Shown piece after piece: positions 25,635 to 38,623 of a DNA stretch of 64,000 nt. Both the position numbers and the translations under genes were made by a program. The stretch lies in assembly GCA_905250125.1 (NCBI GenBank), contig CAJNOL010001035.1, positions 1 to 64,000 on the forward strand, read 5' to 3'. Positions within the stretch are counted from its first letter, which is position 1; each line of letters begins with the position of its first letter. The notes below the pieces were generated by a model, which saw only the letters and a program-made list of their open reading frames with translations, did not search any database and was not told the DNA's origin. This DNA is from Rotaria sordida. Taxonomy: Eukaryota > Rotifera > Eurotatoria > Philodinida > Philodinidae.

Positions 25635-26385
25635 GTATATTGCGAAAGGAATTATACTTCGAATTTATACCATTTTCGAAGATGTCCGCCATGGCAGCAC
25701 CAGTATTTTAGTTCATGGTGGATCAACGAAGAAAGTTCTCCAAGTATCGAATCACTTTTCGACTGAGACAATGTTTATTTGATGAGCACTAATTAATGAT
25801 AGAAAATTTTAGAATGGTTTAGTTTTCCAGGCCTTCATGTGTGAGATATCGAAATTTTAGTGGATTTTTCAATAAAAATCTGTGGTTCTCCTCAGATTAT
25901 ATGAGCGAGTTTCGACTTCAAACTTCATACGATTTCTAATATCGCCTATTTTTGAGATATTCGATAGTGGAAATTCTCTCATGTATAAAAGCAAATTTTG
26001 TTCATATATTTACATCTCCAGAAAGAAGATACGAGAAAAACTAAAATTTTCTCGATCAAATAATCTTATTAAAAACTTTCTTCATGTAAAGTTTAATGTC
26101 GAAATTTGAAAGTTGATTTTTCATGTGATCTAAGAGGATTACAGCTGTTTGTTGATATCTCGAGAATGAAGAACTAGAAAAGCAAATCGTTCAAGACTTC
26201 TCTATTACTCTCTAGCACTCACCAAATGAACATTGTCTCAGTCGAAAAAGTGATTCGACATCCGAGAAGATTTTCTCGTGAGCCCATCCTAATACACCAC
26301 TATGGCAACAGCTTTTTCTCTGAAAGACATGTCAAAAATGTATAAATTGCACAGAATTTTCGCAATCATAAATCTAACACTTTGA
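25635..26385. repeat. Foldback (inverted-repeat) element
   Basis: Two arms of about 170 bp face each other. The left arm near 25635-25805 includes TCGAATCACTTTT and GACTGAGACAATGTTTATTT. The right arm near 26200-26380 carries their reverse complement (AAATGAACATTGTCTCAGTC, AAAAGTGATTCGACA). Outer parts match too (TTTATACCATTTT versus AAAATGTATAAA). There is no transposase between the arms, so this is probably a non-autonomous DNA element. The ORF inside it is not considered a gene. Exact ends and target duplication were not determined. Confidence 0.75.
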
Positions 26386-26881
26386 GATTTGTAGAATATC
26401 ATGGATTTAGAACAATAGATATAGTTCAATACAGTCATAGCAATGAAATTCTAAAGACTTTTTAAATACCATCGTGGTAGTGTCAATTCTTTTTTATTCC
26501 TCATCGCCGTGCGACAGTTTTTTTTTAAACCACGATCAACATCTCTGATTGTTTTACAAGTCGTTGAACGAAGTTCATTCCTAAATGAGAGTCTACTAGA
26601 ATATCTAATTCATATTTATCCAAAAAAAAATTGATATACGAAAGATGGCGTTAGTTATCACGTAGGAAAAGTTGGAGTGTATGATGTGTGAAGTCTAAAG
26701 AACATTTCTGTCCAATAAGATTCTATAAGAATATGTAGCGCTGTCGTCTCAATCTATCGAAGAATAATCTCGATTAAAATATTTTAATGATATTACTAAA
26801 CACAAGCTATTATCAATACTTCCAAATATAACTTAATCGACATCTATATGAATGATGATTTAATTTATTGTTCGGTTTTAG

Positions 26882-29867
26882 ATGTCTTCAAATACGAAAA
26901 TTTCTTTACCAAACGTAAAACAATCTCGTTGGGGTCATCCACTTGTATTTGTTGCATCAGTTATTGGTCTTGCTGGTTCAAGTGCTGTCTATTATGCTCA
27001 TATTCGTGCACGACAAAAAGCTCGAAGTATTTATTATCTTTTTTGTTTTGTTTTTTTTTATATTGAATTTTTCTATTTTAAGGTCTTTTTCTCGAACAAT
27101 CATTTTATAAAGAAGCACTCGAATTAACATCTGGTTATAAACCAATAACTGAAAAACTTATTGAACCAATTCAACCACTTCAAATTGATACAACAAGTAA
27201 ATTCAATATTCTTGGTCCTCTTGGAGCACAAGTAAGTTTATTATTGAAATTAGTTTTTTTTCTTTTTATTTTCTTTTTCGTATTATTAAATAAATATTCA
27301 TATAAATCAATAGATAAGACTCAATAAAAAGTTCGAAGAACAGAGTCATTCCTAAATTCTAGATAAAATATCTAAAATCTCTTTAAAAATAAAATGCAAC
27401 ATGATGATGTTATCTGGTCTGTTCTTAATGGACAATTTTGTTCATATAAACAACAAAAATCAAAAACACAAATATTCTGTTCAAATGAATATAATTTAAC
27501 TGGTTTATGTGATCGTCGTTCATGTCCATTAGCTAATTCACAATATGCAACTGTACGTGAAGAAAAAGGTATTTTATATCTTTATATGAAAGTTGTTGAA
27601 CGTTCACATTATCCAAAAAAAACAATGGGAAAAAATTAAATTACATGAAAATTATATTCGTGCATTAAAACAAATTAATGAACATTTGATTTATTGGCCA
27701 CGTTTTATAAGACATAAATGTAAACAACGTTTAACAAAATTAACACAATATATTATTCGTACACGTCGTTTAATGTTAAAAAAAACTGCTAAACAAGAAT
27801 TAGTACCAATAAAAAAGAAAGCTGAAAGACGTGAACGTCGTCATGAAGAAAAAGCATTTGTTGCTGCAAATATTGATCGAGCTATTGAAAATGAATTGCT
27901 TGAAAGATTAAAAAAAGGAACTTATGGAGATACATATACATTTCCTGTTAATGCAATTTCAAGTAAGAATAGATTTTATTTTATTTTATTTTTGTATTCT
28001 ATTTGACTTGTTTTTTTTTATTTTTGTTTATTATAGTGGATGAAGAAGATGAAGAAGTTGAAAGTGATGAAGATGAAGAAGAAAAAGAAAAAGAACAAGA
28101 AAGTGAAGAAGAAATTGAATATGTTGAAGATTTTGATGAAAGTGATGCTGAAGATATGGAAGATATGGGTGATGATATGAGTGATGAAGAAGAATTAATT
28201 AAATCAATTCCATCATCAAAGAAACGTTCACTTGAAATTGAATATGAACCGGCAGTAACAAAGAGTAAAGAACGTTTGAAACATCGACGACAACCGTCTT
28301 CGAATAGCGCCAATACGTGAAATACTCTTATTGTTTTTTTTCTTATGTTAAATAAAAAACCAAAAAGACCGGACAAGAAAAAGAAATTTTCTCTTTTTTT
28401 TATGCAAAAATGATATTATTTAGGTTGAAATACCTGTTCGAGGTGCTGAACGTGCCGGAATTATTTATTGTTATGCTACAAGAGATTCAGTAGCTGATGA
28501 GTAAGTCATTTTATTTTACATTAACAATTCAAATACAGTAAAACCTCCTTATATTAATCGGACTATAGTCTACTGAAGCGTGAATTATCCTAGGAATGAA
28601 CCTTTCAAACATGAGCACCTTCTTAATACGACGAGAGAACGTTTCTAAGTGTCAAATTGTTGTTTTGATTCGGAACTATTTGCATCGTGTAGATTCCAAT
28701 GAGTTATGAATACCCTAAAAAGAGTTCGAGATAATAGCTTATTACTACCGAGATACTGTAGCAGAATGCCGTGATCCTCTCAGGAAAACTTTATATAGAG
28801 ATAGATCTTAACAAGAATTGCTTATTTTAAGAGTTTCAGAATTTTTGATTGTATCTATTTTGAAATAAGAAGATCAGGATTTGCCGCTATTGTATATGAG
28901 CAGTGGGAAAAACACGATTTAAACTATTTTCATTAAGGCGTCTCTATGCAAAGTTGCAAATCGAAATTCGAAACTCAGTTTTCGTGAAGAGAATCACGAC
29001 ATTCTGCTACAGTATCTCGGTAGTAATAAGCTATTAACCAGAATTCTTTTCAGGATATTCAGAACCCACATAATGCGCATAGTCTCGACTCAAGCGATTC
29101 GGTACTTTGAAAGGTTCCTTTGTGAGCGCTTATTTCTAGTCCGATAAACAATAATAACCTATGTATATATGTTCTATCTCTAACATCCAGAACGAGACAA
29201 AAAAATGATCATATGTCTATTGCATTATAACAAACGATCATGAGACACATACGAAAAGAAGGATGAATTAACTGTAGATAGAAAAAGAAAAATATTAGAC
29301 AACAGTAATAGTAATATCTTGTTGTACTAGTCTTAACAGCTAGTAACATCAAATCAAGACGAGTTGATTACCTATGATTAAAACAAGTTGAATTAATTAA
29401 TTATTGAAAAGAACAAAAAAAACCATCACCTTGTCTAGCCGAAAAGTCATTGCAACTAAAAAACCTTCGCAAAGTGAGCACTTTTAGTCAGTCCCTCATT
29501 AAAAAGGTTTTACTGTATTCACAAAAAAAAAGATCGTCATTCAATAATCTTTAAGTATAAAGCAAATACTTTTTTTTTTCATAGTATCGAAATACAATGA
29601 CTCTTTAAATGATTATTAAAAATCGATTAACTTTCTTTGATACTATTCACAGTGAATATATATATCGAAAAGTATTTGCTTTCTATGATTATTGCAATAA
29701 TATGATCGAATATTTTATTGAAATAAATTGATATTCTTTGTTTTCTTTTCTTTTCTAGTTGGCATGTAGACAAACTTGAATTTAAAGGTAGTAGTCAACC
29801 GCAACGTTTTCTTTTCTATGATCGAGCATTACGACGAACTTCACCATCAACAGAAAAATTAGAATAG
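26882..29867 (+). CDS. COA1: COA1-like cytochrome c oxidase assembly factor
   Basis: Five exons: 26882-27026, 27083-27231, 28424-28500 and 29759-29867 complete the frame in four coding pieces and give 159 aa. Residues 17-40 form one membrane segment ([20 protein letters not shown]), followed by a soluble domain with PLGAQVEIPVRG and NWHVD-like [11 protein letters not shown], the arrangement of COA1/TIM21-type proteins. In other animals COA1 is a small inner mitochondrial membrane protein needed for early complex IV assembly. The ATG directly follows TTTTAG, which looks like a splice acceptor. Intron 2 (27232-28423) contains the whole MAK16 gene on the same strand; intron 3 (28501-29758) is mostly a DNA transposon. 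The stop lies only 74 nt before the EOGT start. Family call moderate to good; exon phases all agree. Confidence 0.75.
27394..28320 (+). CDS. MAK16: MAK16 ribosome biogenesis protein, nested in COA1 intron, frameshifted
   Basis: MAK16 is a nucleolar factor for 60S subunit (25S/28S rRNA) maturation. The sequence matches the family from the start ([45 protein letters not shown]) through [19 protein letters not shown] and the basic [14 protein letters not shown] to an acidic tail ending with LEIEYEP. Exons are 27394-27962 and 28037-28320 with a GTAAGA donor. The frame breaks at a run of eight A at 27615-27622: upstream it reads YPKK then TMGKN stop, while the next frame continues QWEKIKL. One base fewer would be needed for a single frame, so either the assembly has an extra A or this copy is damaged. 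Cys residues of the N-terminal Cys motif are intact. AATAAA lies at 28351. The gene sits wholly inside intron 2 of the COA1-like gene, same strand. Confidence 0.9.
28536..29515. mobile_element. Non-autonomous Tc1/mariner- or pogo-type DNA transposon (980 bp)
   Basis: The element begins CAGTAAAACCTCCTTATATT and ends with AAAAAGGTTTTACTG, the inverted counterpart. It is flanked on both sides by TA (28534-28535 and 29516-29517), the expected target duplication. A second, internal inverted repeat (ATAGCTTATTACTACCGAGA near 28735 and its complement near 29020) makes a strong foldback. No transposase frame is present. It fills most of COA1 intron 3. Confidence 0.8.
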
Positions 29868-29941
29868 GACTCTGTTTTTTTTTATTTAGAAAATAGAATA
29901 GTTTCAAGATGATTTGTCTTTCTCTGCTTCGTCGTTTCTAG

Positions 29942-32900
29942 ATGTTAATCATCTTTTTTTTATCATTCCTTTTCTTTGTTTTTGGTGATACTTATAATTG
30001 GTCAGAACTTGATATTCCAATTGAACATGCAATTTATTTCTTTACAAATAATCCTTCTATACATAATCAATGTCTTATGGATAAAGATAAATGTCCATAT
30101 TATGAACAAGCAAAAAATCTTCCATCATCTGATATAGCTTGTTGGGGTTATGAACCAAATTGTAAAAATAATGCATCGCTTATTCAATGTTCTGGTGATA
30201 GTCGAGGTTGGACAACAACGAAAGAAAAACAAATCAATGAATTTTGGCGAACAGCTGATTTTGGTTATATTGCAGAAAAACGTAATGAATTAAGAGAATT
30301 TTGTTCATCATCACTTGAATGTGTTGATCATTTACGTTTTTGTCGTGCTAAAAATATTTATATCGATTTTCGACATATTGAAACATCAAAACATCATGAT
30401 CGTTATCGTGAAGATATACTTAAATATGGTGATATTGGTGGTAATTGTAAATTAAATCGTAATGATTTAATTAAAAATGGTGATCATAAAAGTCCATTAC
30501 AAAGTTGGTTTTCTGAATTACAAGTTTTTATTGAAATTAATGATACAAATTTATTTAATTGTGATTTATATATAACTAAACCAACAATATTTATTAAACT
30601 TGATAGTGGATATAATATGTATCATCATTTTTGTGATTTTATTAATTTATATATAACACAACATATGAATAATACATTTACAAAAGATATACAAATTATT
30701 TTATGGGATACAAGTAAAAATGATTATTGGAGTTTTTTTTCTCATACATGGAATGCATTTACATCAAATCGTCTTATACATATTAAAGAATTTGAAGGAA
30801 AACGTATATGTTTTCAAAATGTTATTTTTTCATTTCTTGCTCGAATGTTTTATGGTAAGATGAAATTAAATACGTATGCATTTAAAAAGCAAAACATGAG
30901 AAAAAAATTTTGATATTCCGAATATTTTTACATAGTTGAATAGAGTTCGTCGAGCTGCAATCTTCGAAATATGAAAGAAGATCCTTAAAAAAAAAATTGT
31001 GACGGTGTTATTCGTGATCAACTCCACGAGCTTTATCCGACTATGTAAAAATATTAGAGTGTTAACATTTTTACTCATGTTTTGCTTTTGATACATTTTA
31101 TGTTTTTTTTATTTTATTTTAAATTATTTTTGTTTTAAAAAAACAAAAGGTTTTTATTATAATATGCCACTTATACCGGGTTGTACACAAACAAGTTTAT
31201 TTCGTTCATTTCAACAATATATTATTCATCGTCTTCGTATACCACAATTAGGTCCATTAAAATCAAATCAAATTCGAATAACATTATTGAATCGTACAAC
31301 ACAATTTCGACAGATTTTAAATGCTAATGAAATTATTCAACATTTAAGAAATATTTCAATGAATGAAAATAATGATTATTTAATTAATGTTGTAGATTAT
31401 AATATTAATATACCATTTATTGAACAGCTTAATATTACACATAATACAGATATTTTCATGGGTATGTTTCTTTTTTTTTTTTATGGATACAAAAATATTT
31501 TTAAAAAATTAATAATCATTAGTATATGAATATATTTTATTTTAGATACTTCTTGAAAGAAAGAAAAAAAGATCCTATCAACTGTTGAGTATATATATAT
31601 ATTTGTGATTTACAATGAATATACTAATCGGAGATGATAAATTACAAAATAATTTAATATTTTTGCAAGAACTAAACACGAAAACTTTATTAAATAACAA
31701 TTCATTATTGAGATGAGCCTTACCGAGAGTTGTGCGGAACTAGGAATAAGAGTAAAAACACTCTTGCAACTAGAGCTGAAGATTATAGTTAAATATTCTG
31801 TAGTTTTTAAACAAATTATCTTATCCTAATCGTCAACTAAATAAATAAAAAAAACCAAGTGTTCAAGAATTTTTTTAAATGGGATACGAATAAATTCTGG
31901 AATAGATTTCCTTAGATTGAAACCAAATAAGACTTACCGAGAACACTAGAAATGGAGTTACCCAGACCAAAAAAAATTGATTCTGCACAGTGTTTTATCC
32001 AGACTTTAACTTCGGAAGGGTGAACAGCTGTTTTGGGGAGCATAGACACATAGTACGTGCTACAATAGCTATAAATTCGAGGAAAACTAATTCGATTTTC
32101 GGAAGAGCGCCACCATTCAGTTCTCATACTGAATGAAAAAAACTAAACTCGAAAGTGCACTTGATTGTGATCTAAATGTAATCACGAGATTTTATCGAAA
32201 ATCTCAGTAAAATAACTAGAATTTATGAAGAAAGACTCATGGACACGAATCTTTTTTTCTAAGACTTTCTCTCGTTTCAATAGAGCTGACATAATGAGAG
32301 TTGACAAGAATTTTTTCATCAGCGATTCTATCAAGATAAATATTCTCTGAATGTATTATGCATATCAACTATCAGACATATTGCTCATAGAGTAGTTTCA
32401 TCTAATTTTCTAGACAACATTGTTTTTTAAACTTTGTGCTTAATCGATTGTTTGATTTTGAATGAATAATTTTAATCAAAAATCAAATTCATAACCAGCT
32501 GTTTGTTTTTTTTTCTTTTAAATGTCAATATTTGAAATATATATATTGTTATATTTTCTTCTTAGGAATGCATGGTGCTGGTTTAACTCATTTACTTTTC
32601 TTACCAGATTGGGCAACTATCTTTGAAATACATAATTGTGAAGATCGAGATTGTTATTTAGATTTAGCTCGTCTTCGTGGTGTTAAATATTTTACATGGG
32701 AAAATGATGCTAAAGTTTATCCACAAGATGAAGGAAAACATCCAACATTAGGAACACCACATAAAAAATTTACAAATTATGCATTTGATAAATATGAATT
32801 TGCACGTATTGTACGTAAAATGGTTAAATATGTTAAAGAACATCCAGCTTATCGTTCTGCAAAACGAATGAAATATTCTACAATGAATTCTATACCGACA

Positions 32901-32948
32901 TTACAAGTTGAACAACGAGATACAAAAACAAGCAAAGATGAATTTTAA
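29942..32948 (+). CDS. EOGT: EGF-domain-specific O-GlcNAc transferase (EOGT-like, GT61)
   Basis: Three exons, 29942-30854, 31150-31461 and 32566-32948, give 535 aa, close to the usual EOGT length. The start is a signal peptide ([15 protein letters not shown]). The ectodomain has paired Cys motifs ([30 protein letters not shown]) and the GT61 segments [22 protein letters not shown] and [13 protein letters not shown]. The protein ends KDEF, an HDEL/KDEL-like ER-retention signal. EOGT works in the ER lumen, adding GlcNAc to Ser/Thr in folded EGF repeats of proteins such as Notch. Intron 1 carries a 205-bp inverted-repeat element; intron 2 is 1.1 kb. The ATG directly follows TTTCTAG and lies 74 nt after the COA1 stop, suggesting an operon with trans-splicing. 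Confidence 0.92.
30885..31089. mobile_element. Small inverted-repeat element (MITE-like) in EOGT intron 1
   Basis: The ends AAAAGCAAAACATGAG and CTCATGTTTTGCTTTT are inverted copies about 205 bp apart. Inner segments also pair (AATATTTTTACATAG near 30919 with CTATGTAAAAATATT near 31041). It occupies most of a 295-nt intron and has no coding capacity. Confidence 0.75.
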
Positions 32949-33212
32949 ATTTTCTTGATTGTTTTTTTTTTTGTTGTACAATCTCATTTATGAATTTCTT
33001 TTTTTTTTGTTTTTACAACGAACTTTTCTTTTGTGATAACACAAAACATCTTTTTTTTTTCTCTTCTATCAAAAATTAATCAAAGGGTGCTATTTTACCG
33101 AATATTGTTGTAAACCGATTATTATGTATAATAATATTTTGTTTCGTTTTTTTTTTTGCTTATCAGGGGACGAATAGAAAATGTTATTAATATGTTTTAG
33201 ATTGCTTCCATA

Positions 33213-34879
<1,667 letters not shown>

Positions 34880-35275
34880 CAAAACAAAAACGAAATACAG
34901 AACCAATTTTTTGTTTTTTTTTCTTGAAATTATTTTGTATATAAAAAGAAAACTATCTTCATATTGATTAAAAATTCTATTTTTTTTTATTATTTTGTAT
35001 ATACGAAAAGGATTATCAATACAATACTCGAAAACGTAGATAAGCGTGAGTATTCCTTATAAATAAATGTATTATCAAATGATTATTATTTTCTTTTTTT
35101 TGTGAAAATTCATTTTATTTTATTTCATAAAAATAATTAATAGAAAAAAAATATTGAAATATATTATCAGCTGTTATTGGAAGTTTTTATTCTTTTTGCA
35201 TAGCCAATATTGATGTCTAAAAAATAAAAAAAACATCCCATTAATGATTATTATATTCATTATCTAACAAGCCTG
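34880..35275. other. Intergenic, convergent 3' ends
   Basis: A short AT-rich spacer between the MYST gene and the P2X gene, with AATAAA near 35065. Nothing else was seen. Confidence 0.5.
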
Positions 35276-37161
35276 TTAACATACTAAATTTCCATCTGAA
35301 TTCTCTTCGTCCGAAGATATTACGCATACATTAATTTTTCCTTGACGATATCGTTCTCGATATTTATGAATATACATAAATATTGCATCACATACAATAT
35401 CAGCTATAACCATAAAACCAATACCAGAACCTATTATAAATTTAAAAAAAAATGAATCTTCATATTTAAATAAATATAAAAATTAATTTTGATATACCAA
35501 TAGCAACAAATAAATTAACTATATCAAATTTTCCACCTTTTCCTGATATAGCAACAATAAAACGTAAACCATAAATTTTTGATAATGTTCGATATTCTGT
35601 ACCATTTATACGATATTTTTGAGCTGATCTGTACAAAAAAACAAATGAAAATATTTGTTTTTTTTCTTTTTTTGAAATTTTAATTTTTCTAATCCTACCG
35701 ATAATTAATACCAGGAGATAGTTTATCATCACCACTTTGTAATACATTAAATTCAAGTTTTGGAAAACAATAATCTTTATGAAAATCAAAATTACATGTC
35801 CAATCTTGACGAATTTCAATTAAACCACCCTATATCATAATATATATTAAATAGGATTTTTTTTGTTTGAATATAAAGTTTTATTAAATATGATTTACTT
35901 CACGTAGAAGAGCTGATTTATTTGTATTAAGACTATCAAGAATATCACCAATACGAAGAATAGGACAATGTGGATCGTTATCTTTATGATATCGACATGT
36001 AAAATTAGTTGCATCACGAACATTTCTCCTAGAAAAAAAAAACAAAAGATCAATATGAATTTTATTAATTAAACTTATAATCAAAACAAACAAATTGATA
36101 TTGAATAGTGTAAATGTCACCATTGTTTTTAAATAAATTGTAAAATTTTCCATATCATCCTTGTTCATTATAAATTCACTTAAATAAATAAAAAACTAAA
36201 TTTTAGAAAATTTTATTAGAAAAAAAAAAAGTTTCTTCTTTACGTTGATTGTGAAAGTTCTTCTGGACACCAAGCATGTATTTCACAAACATTTATAGAA
36301 GCATTTTCAAAAGTTGGTACACAATTTCCCGTAAAATAACCTGGATATGTCTCATATTAATAACATTACATCAACAAATAAAATCTACTCACCAAATGTA
36401 TTTGGTGTTGGTTGACCTGCTGGACATACATCTGATTCTGATGAATTACAAAATAATTTATCTTCTAGTGCCTATGTACAACAAAAAAAAAGATAAGATT
36501 TTCTATAATAAAATCTTTTCTTCTATATACACTAGGACAATCGCCTTCTGTTTGATCATAAGTAACTATTTGCCGTGTAGTAATAAAAAATGCATTATTT
36601 TCCTAGTATAAAATTTATATTAATATGCACACATAATTGATTCAACATACAAGTGGAGGCATTTGATATTCAGCTGTATCCCATAAATGTGTTTGATCTG
36701 CGTCTTAATTATCAAAAATTTATTTTTTTATTTTTTTATACAAATTCGTTATCTTTTTTTTAACATACGCACGAATCGTATTGTTTCATTGCCTGCTACT
36801 TTAGCAATTCCTTTTACTTTAATTATACTTGTTCCACGTGGTTCTTGAAATTGTTGATATCCTTGTTTAAGCCAAACAATATAACTAAAAAATAAAAAAT
36901 TTCATATTCAACTTTGTTTTCTTTTTTCAAAACAAAATTTGTTTTTTTCTTCTTTACAGTGCTATATAAGCAAAAATAATTAATTGAATTAAACGATAAA
37001 CAATTGCAATAAGTGTATTTGGTACTTGAACCACTTTGACCGTTGAATAAGTGAGAAATACATCGGACAGAAAAGAACAACAAACTTTTCTCCCTAAAAA
37101 ATTAAATTAAATTATTATGATTATATATAACAAAAGAATCATTCTCACTTGATATCGCCAT
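35276..37161 (-). CDS. P2X purinoceptor (ATP-gated cation channel)
   Basis: Twelve exons: 37161-37149, 37093-36958, 36884-36769, 36703-36651, 36602-36531, 36471-36393, 36340-36244, 36178-36092, 36028-35899, 35829-35699, 35628-35498 and 35430-35276, giving 399 aa. It opens as a non-selective cation channel in the plasma membrane on binding extracellular ATP. Visible hallmarks are the N-terminal YSTVK (YxTxK), TM1 around TLIAIVYRLIQLIIFAYIA, and SIIKVKGIA and NYR/RTLSK as the ATP-binding basic residues. All ten conserved ectodomain Cys are present (including GNCVP, CEIHAWCP, FTCRYH, PHCPILR, WTCNFDF, DYCFP), followed by GGKFDIVNL, then TM2 and a YRQGK (YxxxK) surface-retention motif. Length is typical. 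Exon sizes and phases close perfectly. The start exon is only 13 nt, so an alternative first exon cannot be excluded. Confidence 0.93.
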
Positions 37162-37336
37162 GGTCTTCTCACAAATGCAACGAAATAACAAAAATAAAAC
37201 AACAAACTCTATATGTCAGTATGTCAACAGAGTCTTATCGAAGATCTCAAAGGAATATTATATTATGAATTTCATTTTATTTTTATCATAGGACAAAGTA
37301 TAATAAATTTCATCTTTCTTCACTAAAGAATATATA

Positions 37337-38623
37337 CAGGTTGATTACGTTATTTTTAATAGTTTTGTATAGTTTGCTGTATTTATGCAATACATTGAAA
37401 AGTTCTTATTTTAACACAGTTGGATAGAGTATCGGCTGCGCTATCAAATCATATAATTTGCTTTTTACTTTCTCTAGCTCTAGTCCAAAAAATTGACGAA
37501 TCTCAAACAACTATGAAGAAAAATTTTTTAGGGTTCTTGACATGATTTTTAATAGTTTTATTTTTCACATATATAAACACAAAAAGAGTGCAGTTATAAA
37601 CGACGTTCAATATGAGAACTTCGAGCCTTACATATCATTAAAACTCTCTTTGACCAGGAAGCTAATACTTTATTGATATACGTTTGACTCATTTTTCTCC
37701 ACTCATGCAGAAGCTTTTTGTAAAGTTCACCAAGAGAATTAATATGTGTTCTATTAAGTTGTTCTAAATATCCTCATATTGAATGACCCATTGGTGCGCC
37801 ATCAGGACTGCTAGGCATCCTTTCCCCTTGCTTAAAATAATAAATTTTATTTTCATTCAAAAAACCAATTGTTCTTTTGAAAGTATAGCTTGGTGCCGAG
37901 TCTTAATGAAAAAGCCCCTTTATTTTTTATGTTTTTGGAAATAAACGTGCAACGTATCGTGTTAAAAATAGTTTCAAAACCTTGCCAATATAATAACGAG
38001 TCGATGAATCTTCAACGTCAACTTTCTTATTGACCTTTGTCATTATCTACGTGGTTTGGCATGGTTTTTTTTGAAAAAAATTAATTTTTGGATTCAGAAT
38101 TTCGCTGACACTCGATCTCTCGCTTGACATTTGACACAGTAGGTTGATTCTACTAAGCTTCAAAATGATCAGAATTCGAGGCTGGGCGTATCTTTGGTGT
38201 AATAGTTGTAGAATACGTCCTTCGACATTGTCAGAAATTTTATTACGGAGCATTTATTAAAATGAACTTTAACGAGTTGAATAAAAGAAGAAGACTACAA
38301 CTGTCATAAACAGAAAAGAAAAAAATTGTTCAATATATAATGTGCACGTGTTATCGAGAATACTATTAAGCATAGCACGAGCAATCTGTATGTGAAAAAT
38401 AAAACTATTAAAAATCATGTCAAGAACCCTAAAAAATTTTTCTTCATAGTTGTTTGAGATTCGTCAATTTTTTGGGCTAGAGCTAGAGAAAGTAAAAAGC
38501 AAATTATATGACTTGATAGCGCAGCCGATCCTGTATCCAACTGTGTTAAAATAAGAACTTTTCAATGTATTGCATAAATACAGCAAACTATACAAAACTA
38601 TTAAAAATAACGTAATCAACCTG
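37337..38623. mobile_element. Tc1/mariner-superfamily transposon with long terminal inverted repeats
   Basis: The element runs from CAGGTTGATTACGTTATT to its inverted copy AATAACGTAATCAACCTG, flanked by TA on both sides. The inverted arms are long, about 235 bp each (37337-37571 and 38390-38623), and differ at only a handful of positions by eye. The centre carries a decayed transposase on the minus strand. The long, nearly identical arms point to recent insertion or to correction between arms. Confidence 0.9.
37600..38253 (-). pseudogene. Decayed Tc1/mariner-type transposase
   Basis: On the minus strand the N-terminal helix-turn-helix part can be read from 38253 (MLRNKISDNVEGRILQLLHQ). The catalytic part further on includes DSAPSYTFKRT and MPSSPDGAPM, the usual second and third acidic-residue regions of this superfamily, then GYLEQLNRTHINSLGEL. 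The frame is broken by several stops and shifts, including a TAA just before DSAPSY and a stop after GHSI. The family is clear; activity is not expected from this copy. Confidence 0.8.

Noticed and set aside
28003-28376. Minus-strand Ser-rich frame opposite the MAK16 tail
   Set aside because: It is the antisense shadow of the acidic Glu/Asp repeat of MAK16.
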